Origin: Limnephilus marmoratus
Taxonomy: Eukaryota > Arthropoda > Insecta > Trichoptera > Limnephilidae
Assembly: GCA_917880885.1 (NCBI GenBank)
Contig: OU862919.1
Location: forward strand, 17,440,001-17,504,000
Direction of reading: 5' to 3'
DNA length: 64,000 bases
Positions 32,984-43,109 of this stretch are shown one piece after another. Under the pieces are notes generated by a model. The model did not search any database. It was given only the letters and a program-made list of their open reading frames with translations, and was not told the origin of the DNA. The position numbers and the translations under genes are program-made. The number at the start of each line of letters is the position of its first letter. Positions within the stretch are counted from its first letter, which is position 1.

Positions 32984-33460
32984 TCTTATCTATACATAAA
33001 AATGAATTGCCTAAATATGTGTACCCGCATAACTTCCGAACAACTTTACCTATTTCATTCAAACTTCGGGCATTTGATGTGTGCATGCCCGCGAAGCTGG
33101 GCTCTGGCATTGTGAAATTTGTATAAAAAAATTGCAATAGGTGGCACGCGAGCTGTTTGAAAACTGAATGTATCGCGACTGAATGAATAGAATGCGGGAG
33201 GGGGGAGGGGAACCCAAAAGGGAGGAAGGTAAGTCGGGAGGGAGGGGGGGTTCGCGGGAGGGGGGAAGGGAACCCAGGAGTGGGGGAGGGGGATTTGGGA
33301 GGGAGGTTCGCTGGATGGGGGAAGCGGACGAGGGGATTGGGGTGAGGGAAGGCGGAGTTGGAACGCGTCAGGGGAAGAGGATGCGGGAGAGGAAGGGGAA
33401 CGGGAACGGGATGGGAAAGGAAAGGCAGGGAGAAACAATTTTTTTATTAAGGCTCTGCAA
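32984..33460 (+). mobile_element. purine-rich non-autonomous Helitron, copy 2
   Basis: The 5' end tcttatctatacataaaaat and the block acttccgaacaactttacct match the family. The purine tract is at 33190-33430, followed by cagggagaaacaattttttt. The 3' end is damaged (gcaaccgggcccg, no CTAG). Confidence 0.6.
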
Positions 33461-33719
33461 CCGGGCCCGAAAAGAAGAAGATGAAGAGATACAAAATTAC
33501 GAATGTTAGAGGAGAGCGCTAACATTTACAGCGACAAAATCGATGCGAAAATTGCGAAAATGTTTAATAAAACACTACTCGTTTAAAATAGAGCAAACAT
33601 CTCGCGGGCATTATCTTAAACAGCATTTAAAGAAACACTGTGAATTTTTTCATACATATAACTTGTAAAATAACTGAAACAAACGTGTTAATAATAAATT
33701 TTGGAGCATAATTTGCGAT

Positions 33720-34036
33720 TTTTTTCTATCGAGGGAATTTTATATAATTTGGGTTTCGGCGCGGGTAAAGTCTAGATATTATCTTCAAGAATAACATATA
33801 TTTTTTTAAGAGCTTTAAAACATACCGTGTTTAAGGGAAATATGTAATAAATCGGTACAAATCCGGGTTGCGGGCCCTTAAGTGGCACGATCGACGTGAT
33901 CTTTTGGACAGAGTTAATTGGAGGACTGGGAAATGGCATGGGCTACTTTTTATCCCGGAAAAAACATTTCATTCCCGTGGGAAAATTCTTTATACAGTAA
34001 TAATGCCATGCGAACGAAGCTGCGGGTAAAATCTAG
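33720..34036 (+). mobile_element. Helitron 3' end fragment(s)
   Basis: Two Helitron-like 3' ends lie here: ggcgcgggtaaagtctag at about 33758-33775, and cgaagctgcgggtaaaatctag ending 34036 before T. Only these ends are recognisable. Confidence 0.5.
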
Positions 34037-34039
34037 TAA

Positions 34040-34730
34040 TGTATAAAGGGAAAAATAAAATGGAGTTGTACAAATTAAACTTGATAACAAAAAATCATAA
34101 CAGAAGTGCTGAATTTTCGAAAATTATTAAAAAATATTCAGCGACTGAATAATATTTCCAAAGAAGGGGTGCGAGAGTTCCACCGATTGCACATACAAAT
34201 ATACATATTAAACCTATTCAGATGTGAAGTGGCAAGTATGAAAATGTTTACCGAAACATTATTGTACGACTTTTCGTTATTTATTCGAGCGTATTAAAAG
34301 AATGAAAAACGTCGAGCTTGAAAAGTAATAAATCTTTTTTTTTTACACAGAGTTTATTTAAAGACAATCGATCAGTAAAGCTCGTAAAAGTACTCCAATG
34401 GAAAGCTTCCATGAATGATAACTTTATTACACATTCATGTGCAGTCGTAAATCTACTCAAATTATGGAGAAAGGTTCGGTAAGGTACGCAGGGCCGGATC
34501 TTCCATACGTACCAAGGCCTCCCCCCTTGAGCTCTAACAATTTTTTTTTTTTTAATTTTTATCATTGAATTAAAATTGCATACAATTGGTATTTATTACT
34601 TGCTAAGCTACTGCAAGTAACTTGTCAGCAGGAGATTAGTTACAACAACAAATTAAATAATCATGAACGCATTAGCGTAGCAACAACATACACATGAGTA
34701 ACAACATATAACATACGTACCAACATTGTG
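34040..34730. other. no recognisable feature
   Basis: AT-rich; short ORFs without domains. Confidence 0.5.
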
Positions 34731-34738
34731 ATATGTAA

Positions 34739-35330
34739 ATGTTGAAAATAATTCAGATACTATATTTACTTAAGGTCCCCATAAGGACGTCAACAACAGA
34801 AATTTTTAAACAGTTTGATGTTCCAAGCATACAGAAAATCTACGCCAAAAACATTCTAGTACATCACCACAAAAATGATTCAGAGGCAGACACCTCACAT
34901 GCTCATAAAACCAGAGCCAAACAAACAGACATACTTAATATACCAAAGTGTAACTCTTCATTTGGACAAAGAAGTTCTGAATTTTCAGCAGTAAAGTTAT
35001 ATAACAAACTTCCACTTAGTATCAAACAAATTAAAACAAAAAATTGGTATATTAGGGACATTAAATGTTGGCTGAATGAACTATCGGAAAATGAACTTAC
35101 TAGTATACTTAAAACATCGTCATAGAAGTTTATGGAATACCTTATCCAACAATGAAGTTAAACCATAAAAATCGCTGAAAACTTATCCAAAGCATAGTCC
35201 CCCTCAGCACAGGCTCTCCTAGTGAGGAGGACTACGAATATATTTTCTATTTTATATATACACCTAAAATGTTTGAAAACATGTAAAAAATAATAAATAT
35301 ATAGTTTCTAAATTAAAAAAAAAAAAATAA
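34739..35330 (+). pseudogene. LINE C-terminal fragment with 3' UTR and poly(A)
   Basis: A 128-codon ORF contains IFKQFDVPSIQKIYAKNILV and SSFGQRSSEFSAVKLYNKLP, matching FNIMNVFDVRQIYAKTILTH and TTFGQRSFRYLATRLYNILP of the LINE at 11.6-14.6 kb. The stop is at 35125. A 3' UTR hairpin follows (35205-35234), then aataaatatatag and an A-run (35317-35328). This copy is the empty site for the MITE inserted at 56497. Confidence 0.8.
35205..35234 (+). promoter_or_regulatory. LINE 3' UTR hairpin, second copy
   Basis: agtccccctca and tgaggaggact pair around gcacaggctctcctag. Same position as the hairpin at 14743, with compensating stem changes. Confidence 0.6.
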
Positions 35331-35584
35331 AATAAAAACTTCAATACTACTGTACTACATAATGAACATACATTTACTTCAATACCATATTATGAACATA
35401 CATACATTTAACGCTTGAAAGACAGTTATTGCTTTGACCGAGTAACTGTATCTCCCAACTGAAAACTTGGAAACATTTTAAAGTTTGTGTAAATTAACTC
35501 TCAATTCACTACAATTACAAACAATGTGGTCTGAGCACGGCGTCAGTTAATACTTAGTTATTAATTTAAAATGAAGTTAATTAA

Positions 35585-35995
35585 ATTTAATAATGTTATT
35601 ATTAAGTTCTGCAAGAATTTTATTTATTTTATATTATTGCGATTTTTAAACTGTGGTTAGATAACATTGAGACGACTTATTCATATGATTATAAATTTCA
35701 ATTTTGAAGCTGCCTAAAATGATTTATTATCGGTTAAACTGATTTATTGAGAAAATAAATGTGACGGGGTATTGATTTCAAAGTACCCCGTCACAATTAT
35801 TTTCTCAATAAATCGGGTTAACCGGTAATAAATCGTTTTAGGCACCTTCAAAATTGAAATTTAGTTTCCTATAAAAAAGTCGTTTCAAAGTGGTTCAAAA
35901 ACTACCAACCACAGTTCAAAAAAGGCCTCATAAGCCGAAGCAGCTGTCACAATAATAACCAAAAAAAAATTCTTGCAGAACTTAATAACATTTTA
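35585..35995. mobile_element. 410-bp fold-back element with hammerhead relic
   Basis: ttaagttctgcaagaatttt at the left returns as its complement at 35966-35990, and the arms meet at gtgacggggta / taccccgtcac (about 35761-35812). The right arm includes the decayed hammerhead at 35911-35950. The arms are diverged, so the element is old. Confidence 0.65.
35911..35950 (+). ncRNA. hammerhead-like motif, strongly decayed
   Basis: Helix II AGGCCT-CAT-AAG-CC (one base lost), intact GAA, helix III GCAGCTGT (from ACAGCTGT), C. The CUGAUGA core is not preserved. Recognised mainly by homology to 32876-32920. Confidence 0.3.
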
Positions 35996-36144
35996 AAGTC
36001 CTCATAACGGATTGCCGTGGATGGTTCTATACTTACGCTACGAGCAAGCTACGAGCAACCGAAAGCTTCTTACTTATACATTTGAGAATCGAGACGCGAA
36101 CCTTACCACGAATTACGGTAAAATAGATACAAGCGGGGTATATC

Positions 36145-36545
36145 GAATAATATATGTCCAGTGGCTAAGACTCTTGACTCACATTCCGGAGGTCGCGGGT
36201 TCGAACCCGGCATGCGCAAATAAATTTTATTTGATTAATTGGTGTTATTTCACAATTAATTCATTTAAAATAATATATAGTATATTTGCGGCATGTTCCA
36301 GAGTGGAAGATACTATTAGTATCGCCCTGGTGTAAGACCACCATTCAGAATTGAAACGTTGCTTGAAAATGGCTTTAGCCGTGTTTAGTGACCAGATCTG
36401 AATAGCCAGGTACTTCCCAACCTTCCTCTTCCCCACCTCCTTCCCCTCCCCACTACCTTCAGCCTCACAACATACCCCAATTGGGGATGCCATAGTCTCA
36501 CTGGCTCCAGACGGAAGCAGTTAAGATTCTTGTGCGGTATACACT
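36145..36545 (+). mobile_element. tRNA-derived SINE, copy 3
   Basis: Head gtccagtggctaagactctt and cgcgggttcgaacccggc (intact B box), a full-length body, and an end at tgtgcggtata followed by a poly(A) run (36548-36565). Best-preserved copy. Confidence 0.85.
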
Positions 36546-36604
36546 GTAAAAAAAAAAAAAAAAAATGCAACCTTAGATGTGGTTCACTAAGATTCGAGGT
36601 TTCT

Positions 36605-37325
36605 TTAAGAGCGTTTAACCAGCCAGCGGACGAAAATCCACATTTCGTCCAAAGTTGTTCTTACGATCGTACAGGGCGGTTACAATGAGAAAGATTAATT
36701 ATTCTCCGTACCAGCTTTTTTAAATTATAACTCAATATCGAATTTATTTCAATTCAAATTAGCTTTAATTTATACCTTCATCCAAAAATGCTGAAAGGCG
36801 TGATGATAAAACTATCAAAATAATGTACTTTTTGTAGTTATTTTTCGATTATAAGTATTTATCACTTTTCAATAATGTCTAAATTTAATAAGAATGTTAA
36901 AAAAATCTGAAATATATTAGTTTGTAAGTGCGCAAATAAATACACAAACGGACCAATTTTCGCCAAGAAACACATGTACGTACATATTTTTTAATGATTT
37001 TATTGAAACTAAAATTAAAATTCTAAAACATACGTTTGCTAGATAATGTATTGATTTATTTTACTGCATGATTTTATTATTTGAAATGGGTGTGGTATAA
37101 TACAAAAACTTTTTTGAAAATTGAACAAATCTGCCAACGGCCTATGGAATAACCTTATTATACTAAAAATTAAAAAAAATTCTCAAAATTTATTACATAA
37201 CTTCACTAGATAAAAGAACAATCTTTCGAAATCCATTTATAATTTTTTGTGGAAAAGAGTCAATACGTCTAAAAACTTTTTTGAAAATGACGTATTTCCG
37301 GCTTTCTCTGGTAATGCCCTCTTAA
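36605..37325 (+). mobile_element. TTAA-flanked MITE, copy 3
   Basis: 721 bp, TTAA both ends, same termini as copy 2. Confidence 0.9.
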
Positions 37326-37604
37326 TGATACATCGATTATGACGGATTGCTTCGACGGCTACCGGCTGCGCTAGTACAATTTAGTATTTTCTGGGAGATA
37401 GTTAGCATGGTCGTAGAACAGTTCATCAATTATAACACACTGAACACCGGCTAAAGGAATATTATTATTTTAGGCTAATGTCATAATTTCGGTGATGGTC
37501 TGGTGTAGAAAGAGGATGAGTAAGATTGCGCTACCCTGTAATGTGGAGGCTTACGTCGTTTCTCTCTACACTACATAAATCATGTTATCCTTAAGCTTAT
37601 TTCT

Positions 37605-37960
37605 ATCCCCACTGCAATCCGAAGGTCGCGGGATCGAATCCCGGCGTGGGCCATTAAATTTTATTTGATTAATTTGTGTTATTTCACAATTAATTCATTA
37701 AAAATAAAAAAGAGTCGTAAGAAAGCAATACTGCTGTTACAGCCAAAAAACAAATTGCCAAACCAGAGCCAAAGAACTATTCAGATTTTTCAAAAAAATT
37801 CGTAACTTTTATACCAGCGTTCACGGAAAAGCCATTTTTAAAATGGTTAGCCGCAAAAATATGGTCTCTCAGTATCGCACTGGTGTGAGACCACCATTCA
37901 GAATTTAAATGTTGCTTGAAATGGCTTTAGCCGAGTTTGGTGACTAAAACCCATTTAAAA
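37605..37960 (+). mobile_element. tRNA-derived SINE, copy 4, interrupted
   Basis: ccgaaggtcgcgggatcgaa and the aaattttatttgattaattt body start match the family. About 160 bases of foreign sequence (37710-37865) separate them from cactggtgtgagaccaccat and its sequel. Confidence 0.7.
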
Positions 37961-37964
37961 ATAT

Positions 37965-39115
37965 TTTTGAAAAATCAACCCGCTAAAACCACAGTTATTT
38001 TACTGTAATACCCGTACATCTATTTTCAATATTTTTTGTTGGTTTGACTTAGGATTGAACCTTCCTCCACAATACATTTATATTTTTTAATGTTCATATG
38101 TTTATTTATTTAACGCTCGTAGGGTTTCGATGTCATGTCGATGTACTTGTGTAATCCTTTTTTAAAAGTGCATTACAGATTTTAAAAATTATAATACATA
38201 TGAATTATTTTGTTTTTTTTTTATGTTGAAATATTTTAAAATTACTCGTCCATGGAATCATTAGCTTGTGGCTGGAAGGCCTAACTGTTCCAAGTTTTTA
38301 AATATAATTTCATCCAATTTCAGAGAAATGTGCATACGTGTTTTCGCAATATATGTCCCTATGTGTATTCGCGATCGCCCAAATGTGATAGAATGCATTG
38401 TCATCGACAAATCTATCTGGTGAGTTTCAGCTCAATCGGAACTCGGAAAGTGGGTTAATTTCCCCCTCGAAGATTCCGTTTAATTCATTAATGCAATCAT
38501 TTATTCATTCAAGAAAAAAAAAATTAGATTTATTTAAAAATCGGACTCTTCGAGTATTTCTTCGACATGCGAATTTATTTTTTATAATATTTTTTTACGT
38601 TCTATTCGAAAATGTCGAAAGGCCGACTCTGAACGTTTTTTAGGTAATGCGGGGTTTTATTTCAGAGTACCAGCCATTCAAGATATATTGGTAATTCATT
38701 TGTTATTTTTACACAATCTAATAATAAATCCGTCATAGTTAATAATTCTAGGTATAGCGTACCAAATTCTATAAATAAAGCTCTGTTTGCTTTTAGAAAG
38801 GAAAGTTAAGTCAAGTCAAACAATTTAGAAGTATTGACTCTTTAAAGTGGGGCAGCATACGTTTACCTTGCGTTTATTGTGTTATTAAATAATAGAGTTG
38901 GAATAATGTATCGTCTTTCCAGTATGTAGGTATTTCATTTAACCCTTAGATTCCTCAATATTATTAAATTATGTACTGAATTATTATTTATTTAATATTA
39001 AGACATACTGATTTGGTAGAACCTACAGATTAGCTGTCTTGTGACAGATTTATTGGACTACCTGCTTATAACAAATAAGATTATCATTTTATAAATAAAA
39101 AAATAAAAAAGATTA
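37965..39115. other. no gene recognised
   Basis: 38155-38300 weakly resembles the 3' UTR at 1-80 (gtgcattacagatt). Otherwise nothing. Confidence 0.4.
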
Positions 39116-39119
39116 CATT

Positions 39120-39390
39120 TTGGTTCAATGAAATAAAACAATTACTTTGTTTATAACCATGATTTATTTATTTAAAATTTTTATAGCCGACAGATTTCGC
39201 TTAACACAAGCATTATAAAATTAAACTTATATTAATAACATATATAATAAATATTATGTATACTTATATAAGTAATTACCTTCTTATACCCCGATGATGC
39301 TTATTTTAAGCGAAACCGGTTGGTATTAAAATAATATTTTTTTTGAATCGTGGTTGTAAATAAAGTGATTGTTTTATTTCATTAAAAAAG
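39120..39390. mobile_element. fold-back element with hammerhead motifs
   Basis: ttcaatgaaataaaacaatt (39124) returns as gattgttttatttcatt at 39368-39384. The arms share aaccatgatt/aatcgtggtt and helix II-like gctta...taagc. The right arm carries a nearly complete hammerhead (39284-39326), the left a damaged one (39180-39212). Confidence 0.65.
39284..39326 (+). ncRNA. hammerhead-ribozyme-like motif
   Basis: Helix I ATACC, core CCGATGA (U4 changed to C), extra T, helix II GCTT-ATTTT-AAGC, GAA, helix III ACCGGT (palindrome), T at the cleavage site, helix I partner GGTAT (5 bp). The U4 change would probably weaken or abolish cleavage. Confidence 0.5.
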
Positions 39391-39538
39391 ATTATATGAA
39401 TATTTTTTCAGTGACACAAATTTTGTTTCACATAAAACATACCAGTTTCTTTTAATTTTAGTTCATTTTAATTTTAATTATTATTTTTAATTTATAAACT
39501 AACGTTTAAGACAAGATTTTTATGCATAGCACAAAGAG

Positions 39539-39772
39539 TAACAATTATTATAAGCAATAATTGTCAACCTGAAACACTCATTTACATTGAAAAATCTTCC
39601 GAGAAAAGATACTTGCCGTCAACGGGACGCCATAGCTTAGTGGTCATAGCATCCGACCGGCAATCAGAAGGACACGGGTTCAAGTCCCGTTGGCGGCAAG
39701 TGTCTTTTCTCGGAAGATTTTTCAATGTAAATGAGTGTTTCAGGCTGACAATTATTGCTTATAATAATTGTT
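39539..39772. mobile_element. fold-back element centred on a tRNA-like sequence
   Basis: Two arms of about 89 bp (39539-39627 and 39684-39772) are almost perfect reverse complements. The unique centre is the 5' part of a tRNA-like sequence, and the right arm starts inside its T-arm. The inverted duplication therefore breaks at the T-stem. Confidence 0.8.
39628..39702 (+). tRNA. tRNA-like sequence (pseudogene), centre of a fold-back element
   Basis: It has an A-box-like tagcttagtggt, T-arm cacgggttcaagtcccgt (stem intact) and acceptor gacgcca/tggcggca with one mismatch. The anticodon loop lacks U33, so it is not a normal tRNA. The isotype is uncertain. Confidence 0.6.
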
Positions 39773-39774
39773 AC

Positions 39775-40315
39775 ATTTTAATTTTGTCTACTTTAAGCTT
39801 ATCGCTATTCACAGCAAAGCCAAATAAAAGTTTTTCTACGGAACTGTGCCATTTATAAATATTTTTTAAAAAGGCTTCCAAATCCTTTACATAAATCAAA
39901 ACCGTCCTTTGTCTATGTTTATTTTTAGCGAATGAAGCTATGAGCTCTACTATTTTTTTTGTTTATAGACCTACAGATTATACCTACAAACACATATTAT
40001 ATTTTCTAGTTCTTCTATACTATTCCGTGGACCTTTGAATACGGTCTACTAAAAGAATACCATTAGTATTTATTCGAAACGTGTTTTATTATCAATCAAC
40101 GGTTGATGGCCAAATACTGTTTTATATTAGACTTATCAAAATGAGATGTCAATTTTACATTACTCGCAGCCCAATTAAATTTAAATCAAGAGTAGTGATG
40201 GGTAAATTCCCACGAATTTATTTTTGGGGAACATTCCTGGAACGAATAATATTATGGTAATATAAATGGCGAAATCCCCAGACTTACTTTAATGTAGGTT
40301 GGGTTATTATTATAT
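39775..40315. other. no recognisable feature
   Basis: Nothing supportable. Confidence 0.5.
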
Positions 40316-40339
40316 TATCTCGTATGACGCCATGAGACT

Positions 40340-40813
40340 CGACGGTTTTACCCAAAAATGTTTTAATCCACTTGAAGCAAATTGGGAAGGTGAAAAAGCT
40401 TGAAAGGTGGGTACCTCACGAATTGAGTGAAGCAAATCAACAAACGCGCGTTGACCGCTAGACCACACACTGCACAACAGACGGCTACCAAATTAGAGGA
40501 ACTTCAATTGGAATGTCTAAACACCCACCGTTCTCTCCGGACCTTGTCCCAACAGATTACCATTTTTTCGAAATTTGGATAACTTCTTGCAAGGGAAAAA
40601 ATTCAACTCCGATGGGGCAGTCCAAACCGCCTTCAAAGATTTTATTGATTCCCGTCCGAATGGTATTTTTAGTAAAGGGATCGATGATAATGAGATGGCA
40701 AAAGTGCATAGATAGCAATGGTACATACTTTGATTAAATAAATATATTATATTAAAAAAAATCGACTTTATGTTCCTCCCATACAAAACGCCAATTTCAA
40801 TGTAAGGACCTAA
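40340..40813 (+). pseudogene. mariner transposase relic with internal deletion
   Basis: The plus strand reads LIHLKQIGKVKKLERWVPHE followed by LSEANQQTRVDR, the mariner N-terminal DNA-binding region with its WVPHEL signature. After a stop it jumps to ARPHTAQQTATKLEEL and FSPDLVPTDYHFF, the C-terminal catalytic block around the third Asp of DD34D. The middle of the catalytic domain is missing. The right end at 40755-40813 (aatcgactttatg, ttcctcccatacaaaacgcc, ggacctaa) looks like the 3' TIR before a TA. No left TIR was found. Confidence 0.85.
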
Positions 40814-40815
40814 TA

Positions 40816-41530
40816 TAACCTATCTTATTTAACAGATCCTGATACATACACCCAACTGTCTGCATAATAAAAACATAGGACTGCATAACAGCTATCATTG
40901 TCTCTACCTACCTGCTTACCATTATCATTATATTCGTGTCAATGATCTTTTTTTCAATAAACCAACCAACTTACTTTTTGACGGTCAATGGTAAATTAAA
41001 CAACCTGCATGAAACAAAGGTGGTGTTACGCGCCCCGACCTTGGAAAATTCTACCTCTTTGAATATTGACACACTTTTATTTGAATAAGGGTAAATTGGT
41101 CCCAAGGGAAAACGTACCCACATAATATCATTACGCTGTTGTAAAGGTCACGAAAATAATTGTTTAAGCCCTACCCACAATCTCTTACTGTCATCAGACT
41201 AAAACATGTCATCATTTTAATTAACAAATACTCGTTACATGTTTCCTTTACGGTCTATTTTTGCTGTTTACTTCTTTAGTAGAAATATGATATCGCTGAA
41301 AAATGCAATCTTCTGTAGCAATGACGTCAAAATAATTATAATGATAACTTAGGCTGGGGTGTTTCAAACTTGTTCATATTTCGTGCCCTACGGACAAGAT
41401 GCTTCTATATGACAATTTGGAACAAAATTGACATTTTTTTGCATCGAGTGTCTTAGAATTTTTATCTCAAATTATGCAACAAAGATTTGTTCAAAAAACT
41501 CCACAGTTTGCAACTTATTTCTATTTTAGA
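40816..41530. other. no recognisable feature
   Basis: Nothing supportable. Confidence 0.5.
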
Positions 41531-41534
41531 ACAA

Positions 41535-41755
41535 CAACCTCTGTAGTCCAGTGGGTAAGACTCTTGACTCACAATCCGGAGGTCGCGGGTTCGAACCCGG
41601 CATACGCAAATAAATTTTATTTTGATTAATTTGTGTTATTTCACAATTAATTCATTTAAAATAATATATAGTATATTTGCGGCATGTTCCAGAGTGGAAG
41701 ATACTATCAGTATCGCCCTGGTGTAAGACCACCATTCAGAATTGAAACGTTGCTC
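41535..41755 (+). mobile_element. tRNA-derived SINE, copy 5, 3'-truncated
   Basis: Head gtccagtgggtaagactctt and cgcgggttcgaacccggc, with body to cagaattgaaacgttgct. The 3' half is missing. Confidence 0.8.
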
Positions 41756-41985
41756 CAAGGTTCCATCTGCCTTTGCGTGAAACTGAAAATAAATGATAAT
41801 TTACATTTTAAAGAAAAAGTGAATATGTGGAGCGTATTGAAATTGTATTATTTTAGGTTATATCATTTTTGCAAAAAAACTTTGAATTTGGCGAAAAACA
41901 CTTCAAATCATCAGATAGGGCCCCATTGCTCTCATTGCATTGAGTTTAACTGATTTTCAAAACAATTCTCTATCTTTTATTTTTA

Positions 41986-42494
41986 AACGACTTCAAAAAG
42001 GAGGAGGTTCTCAATTCGACTGTATTTTATTTTTTTTTTTATGTTTGTTACCTCAGAACTTTTGACTGGGTGAACCGATATTGATGATTCTTTTTTTATT
42101 TGAAAGCTGGTACTTTCCATATGGTCCCATTTTAATTTGGTCCAGTTCCGATAATGGCATCCATGAGAAAACCATATAAGTCTTAAATTTGCATTAAGTA
42201 TGTGCGCGACAAATGGACGAATAACTCAATGTCACGCCAACCAATTTCGATGATTCTTTTTTTATTGGAAAGAATGTACTTCAGGGGTAATTTGATGAGA
42301 GTTTGGTTAGGTTCTGATAATCGGATCCATGACAAATTAACGAAACTCGGCCGAATCTCTTAATTTGACCCTAACGTCGTTATGGTCAAATTATGTCTGT
42401 CTCATATGAGCAGCACGTTTATTAGGTTTACCCATATTCAGACAAATTAGTGTACTTCAGATTCACTAAAAATCAAAAAATAAACAAAAATTTT
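41986..42494 (+). repeat. dispersed 'gacttcaaaaaggagg' repeat
   Basis: It starts aacgacttcaaaaaggagga, then ctcaattcgactgtatttta and acctcagaacttttgactgg. From memory this is a repeat seen widely in insect genomes. Two direct sub-blocks (gatgattctttttttatttg at 42082, gatgattctttttttattgg at 42250) suggest internal duplication. Confidence 0.5.
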
Positions 42495-42842
42495 AACAAA
42501 ACAAAAAAACGACTTCAAAAAATGCACTAAAAAGTAATAAAATAATTTCGTATTCTTCTACAACTTTATAATCAACTTACTTTTTCTAATCATCAATATG
42601 TAGGTACGATTGTTATTTTGGAGTCGGTGTCAGCAAGTCGCTTGTGCGACACAAGCACATCTCACTTATAACTATGTATGTAGTTACAAACCTACCTTGG
42701 CTGACACCGACTCCAAAAGTAACAATCGTACCTACATATTGATGATTAGAAAAAGTAAGTTGATTATAAAGTTGTAGAAGAATACGAAATTATTTTATTA
42801 CTTTTTAGTGCATTTTTTGAAGTCGTTTTTTTGTTTTGTTAA
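42495..42842. repeat. 348-bp palindrome
   Basis: Arms of about 140 bp (42495-42640 and 42702-42842) are near-perfect reverse complements; the outer ends are aacaaaac / gttttgtt. The outer sequence aaaacgacttcaaaaa is shared with the start of the adjacent repeat, so this may be a fold-back derivative of that family. No TSD recognised. Confidence 0.85.
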
Positions 42843-42851
42843 AAAAAAAAT

Positions 42852-43105
42852 ATTTTAACTTTATGAGTAAAAATCTCAAATTGCAAATATTTAAATAAAT
42901 GAAGACAGTGTAAGCGAAACTCAATCGAAAATCTGGAAACAGAAAAATCAGAAAAACATATTGACACCTCTGGGACTCGAACCCAGGACCTCTTGCTGGG
43001 TTCGAGTCCCAGAGGTGTCAATATGTTTTTCTGATTTTTCTGTTTCCAGATTTTCGATTGAGTTTCGCTTACATTGTCTTCATTTATTTAAATTTTCTAT
43101 CTGTT
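42852..43105. mobile_element. tRNA fold-back element, best copy
   Basis: The left flank ttttaactttatgagtaaaa leads into tttaaataaatgaagacagt. The arms are reverse complements (42890-42985 and 42998-43092) around a short centre. Each arm's inner end is a tRNA T-arm (gggttcgagtccc) with acceptor end gaggtgtca. The tRNA body is gone in this copy. Confidence 0.8.
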
Positions 43106-43109
43106 TTTT

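Noticed and set aside
39628..39702. Functional tRNA gene
   Set aside because: Acceptor mismatch, no U33 and location inside a fold-back element; a pseudo-tRNA is more likely.
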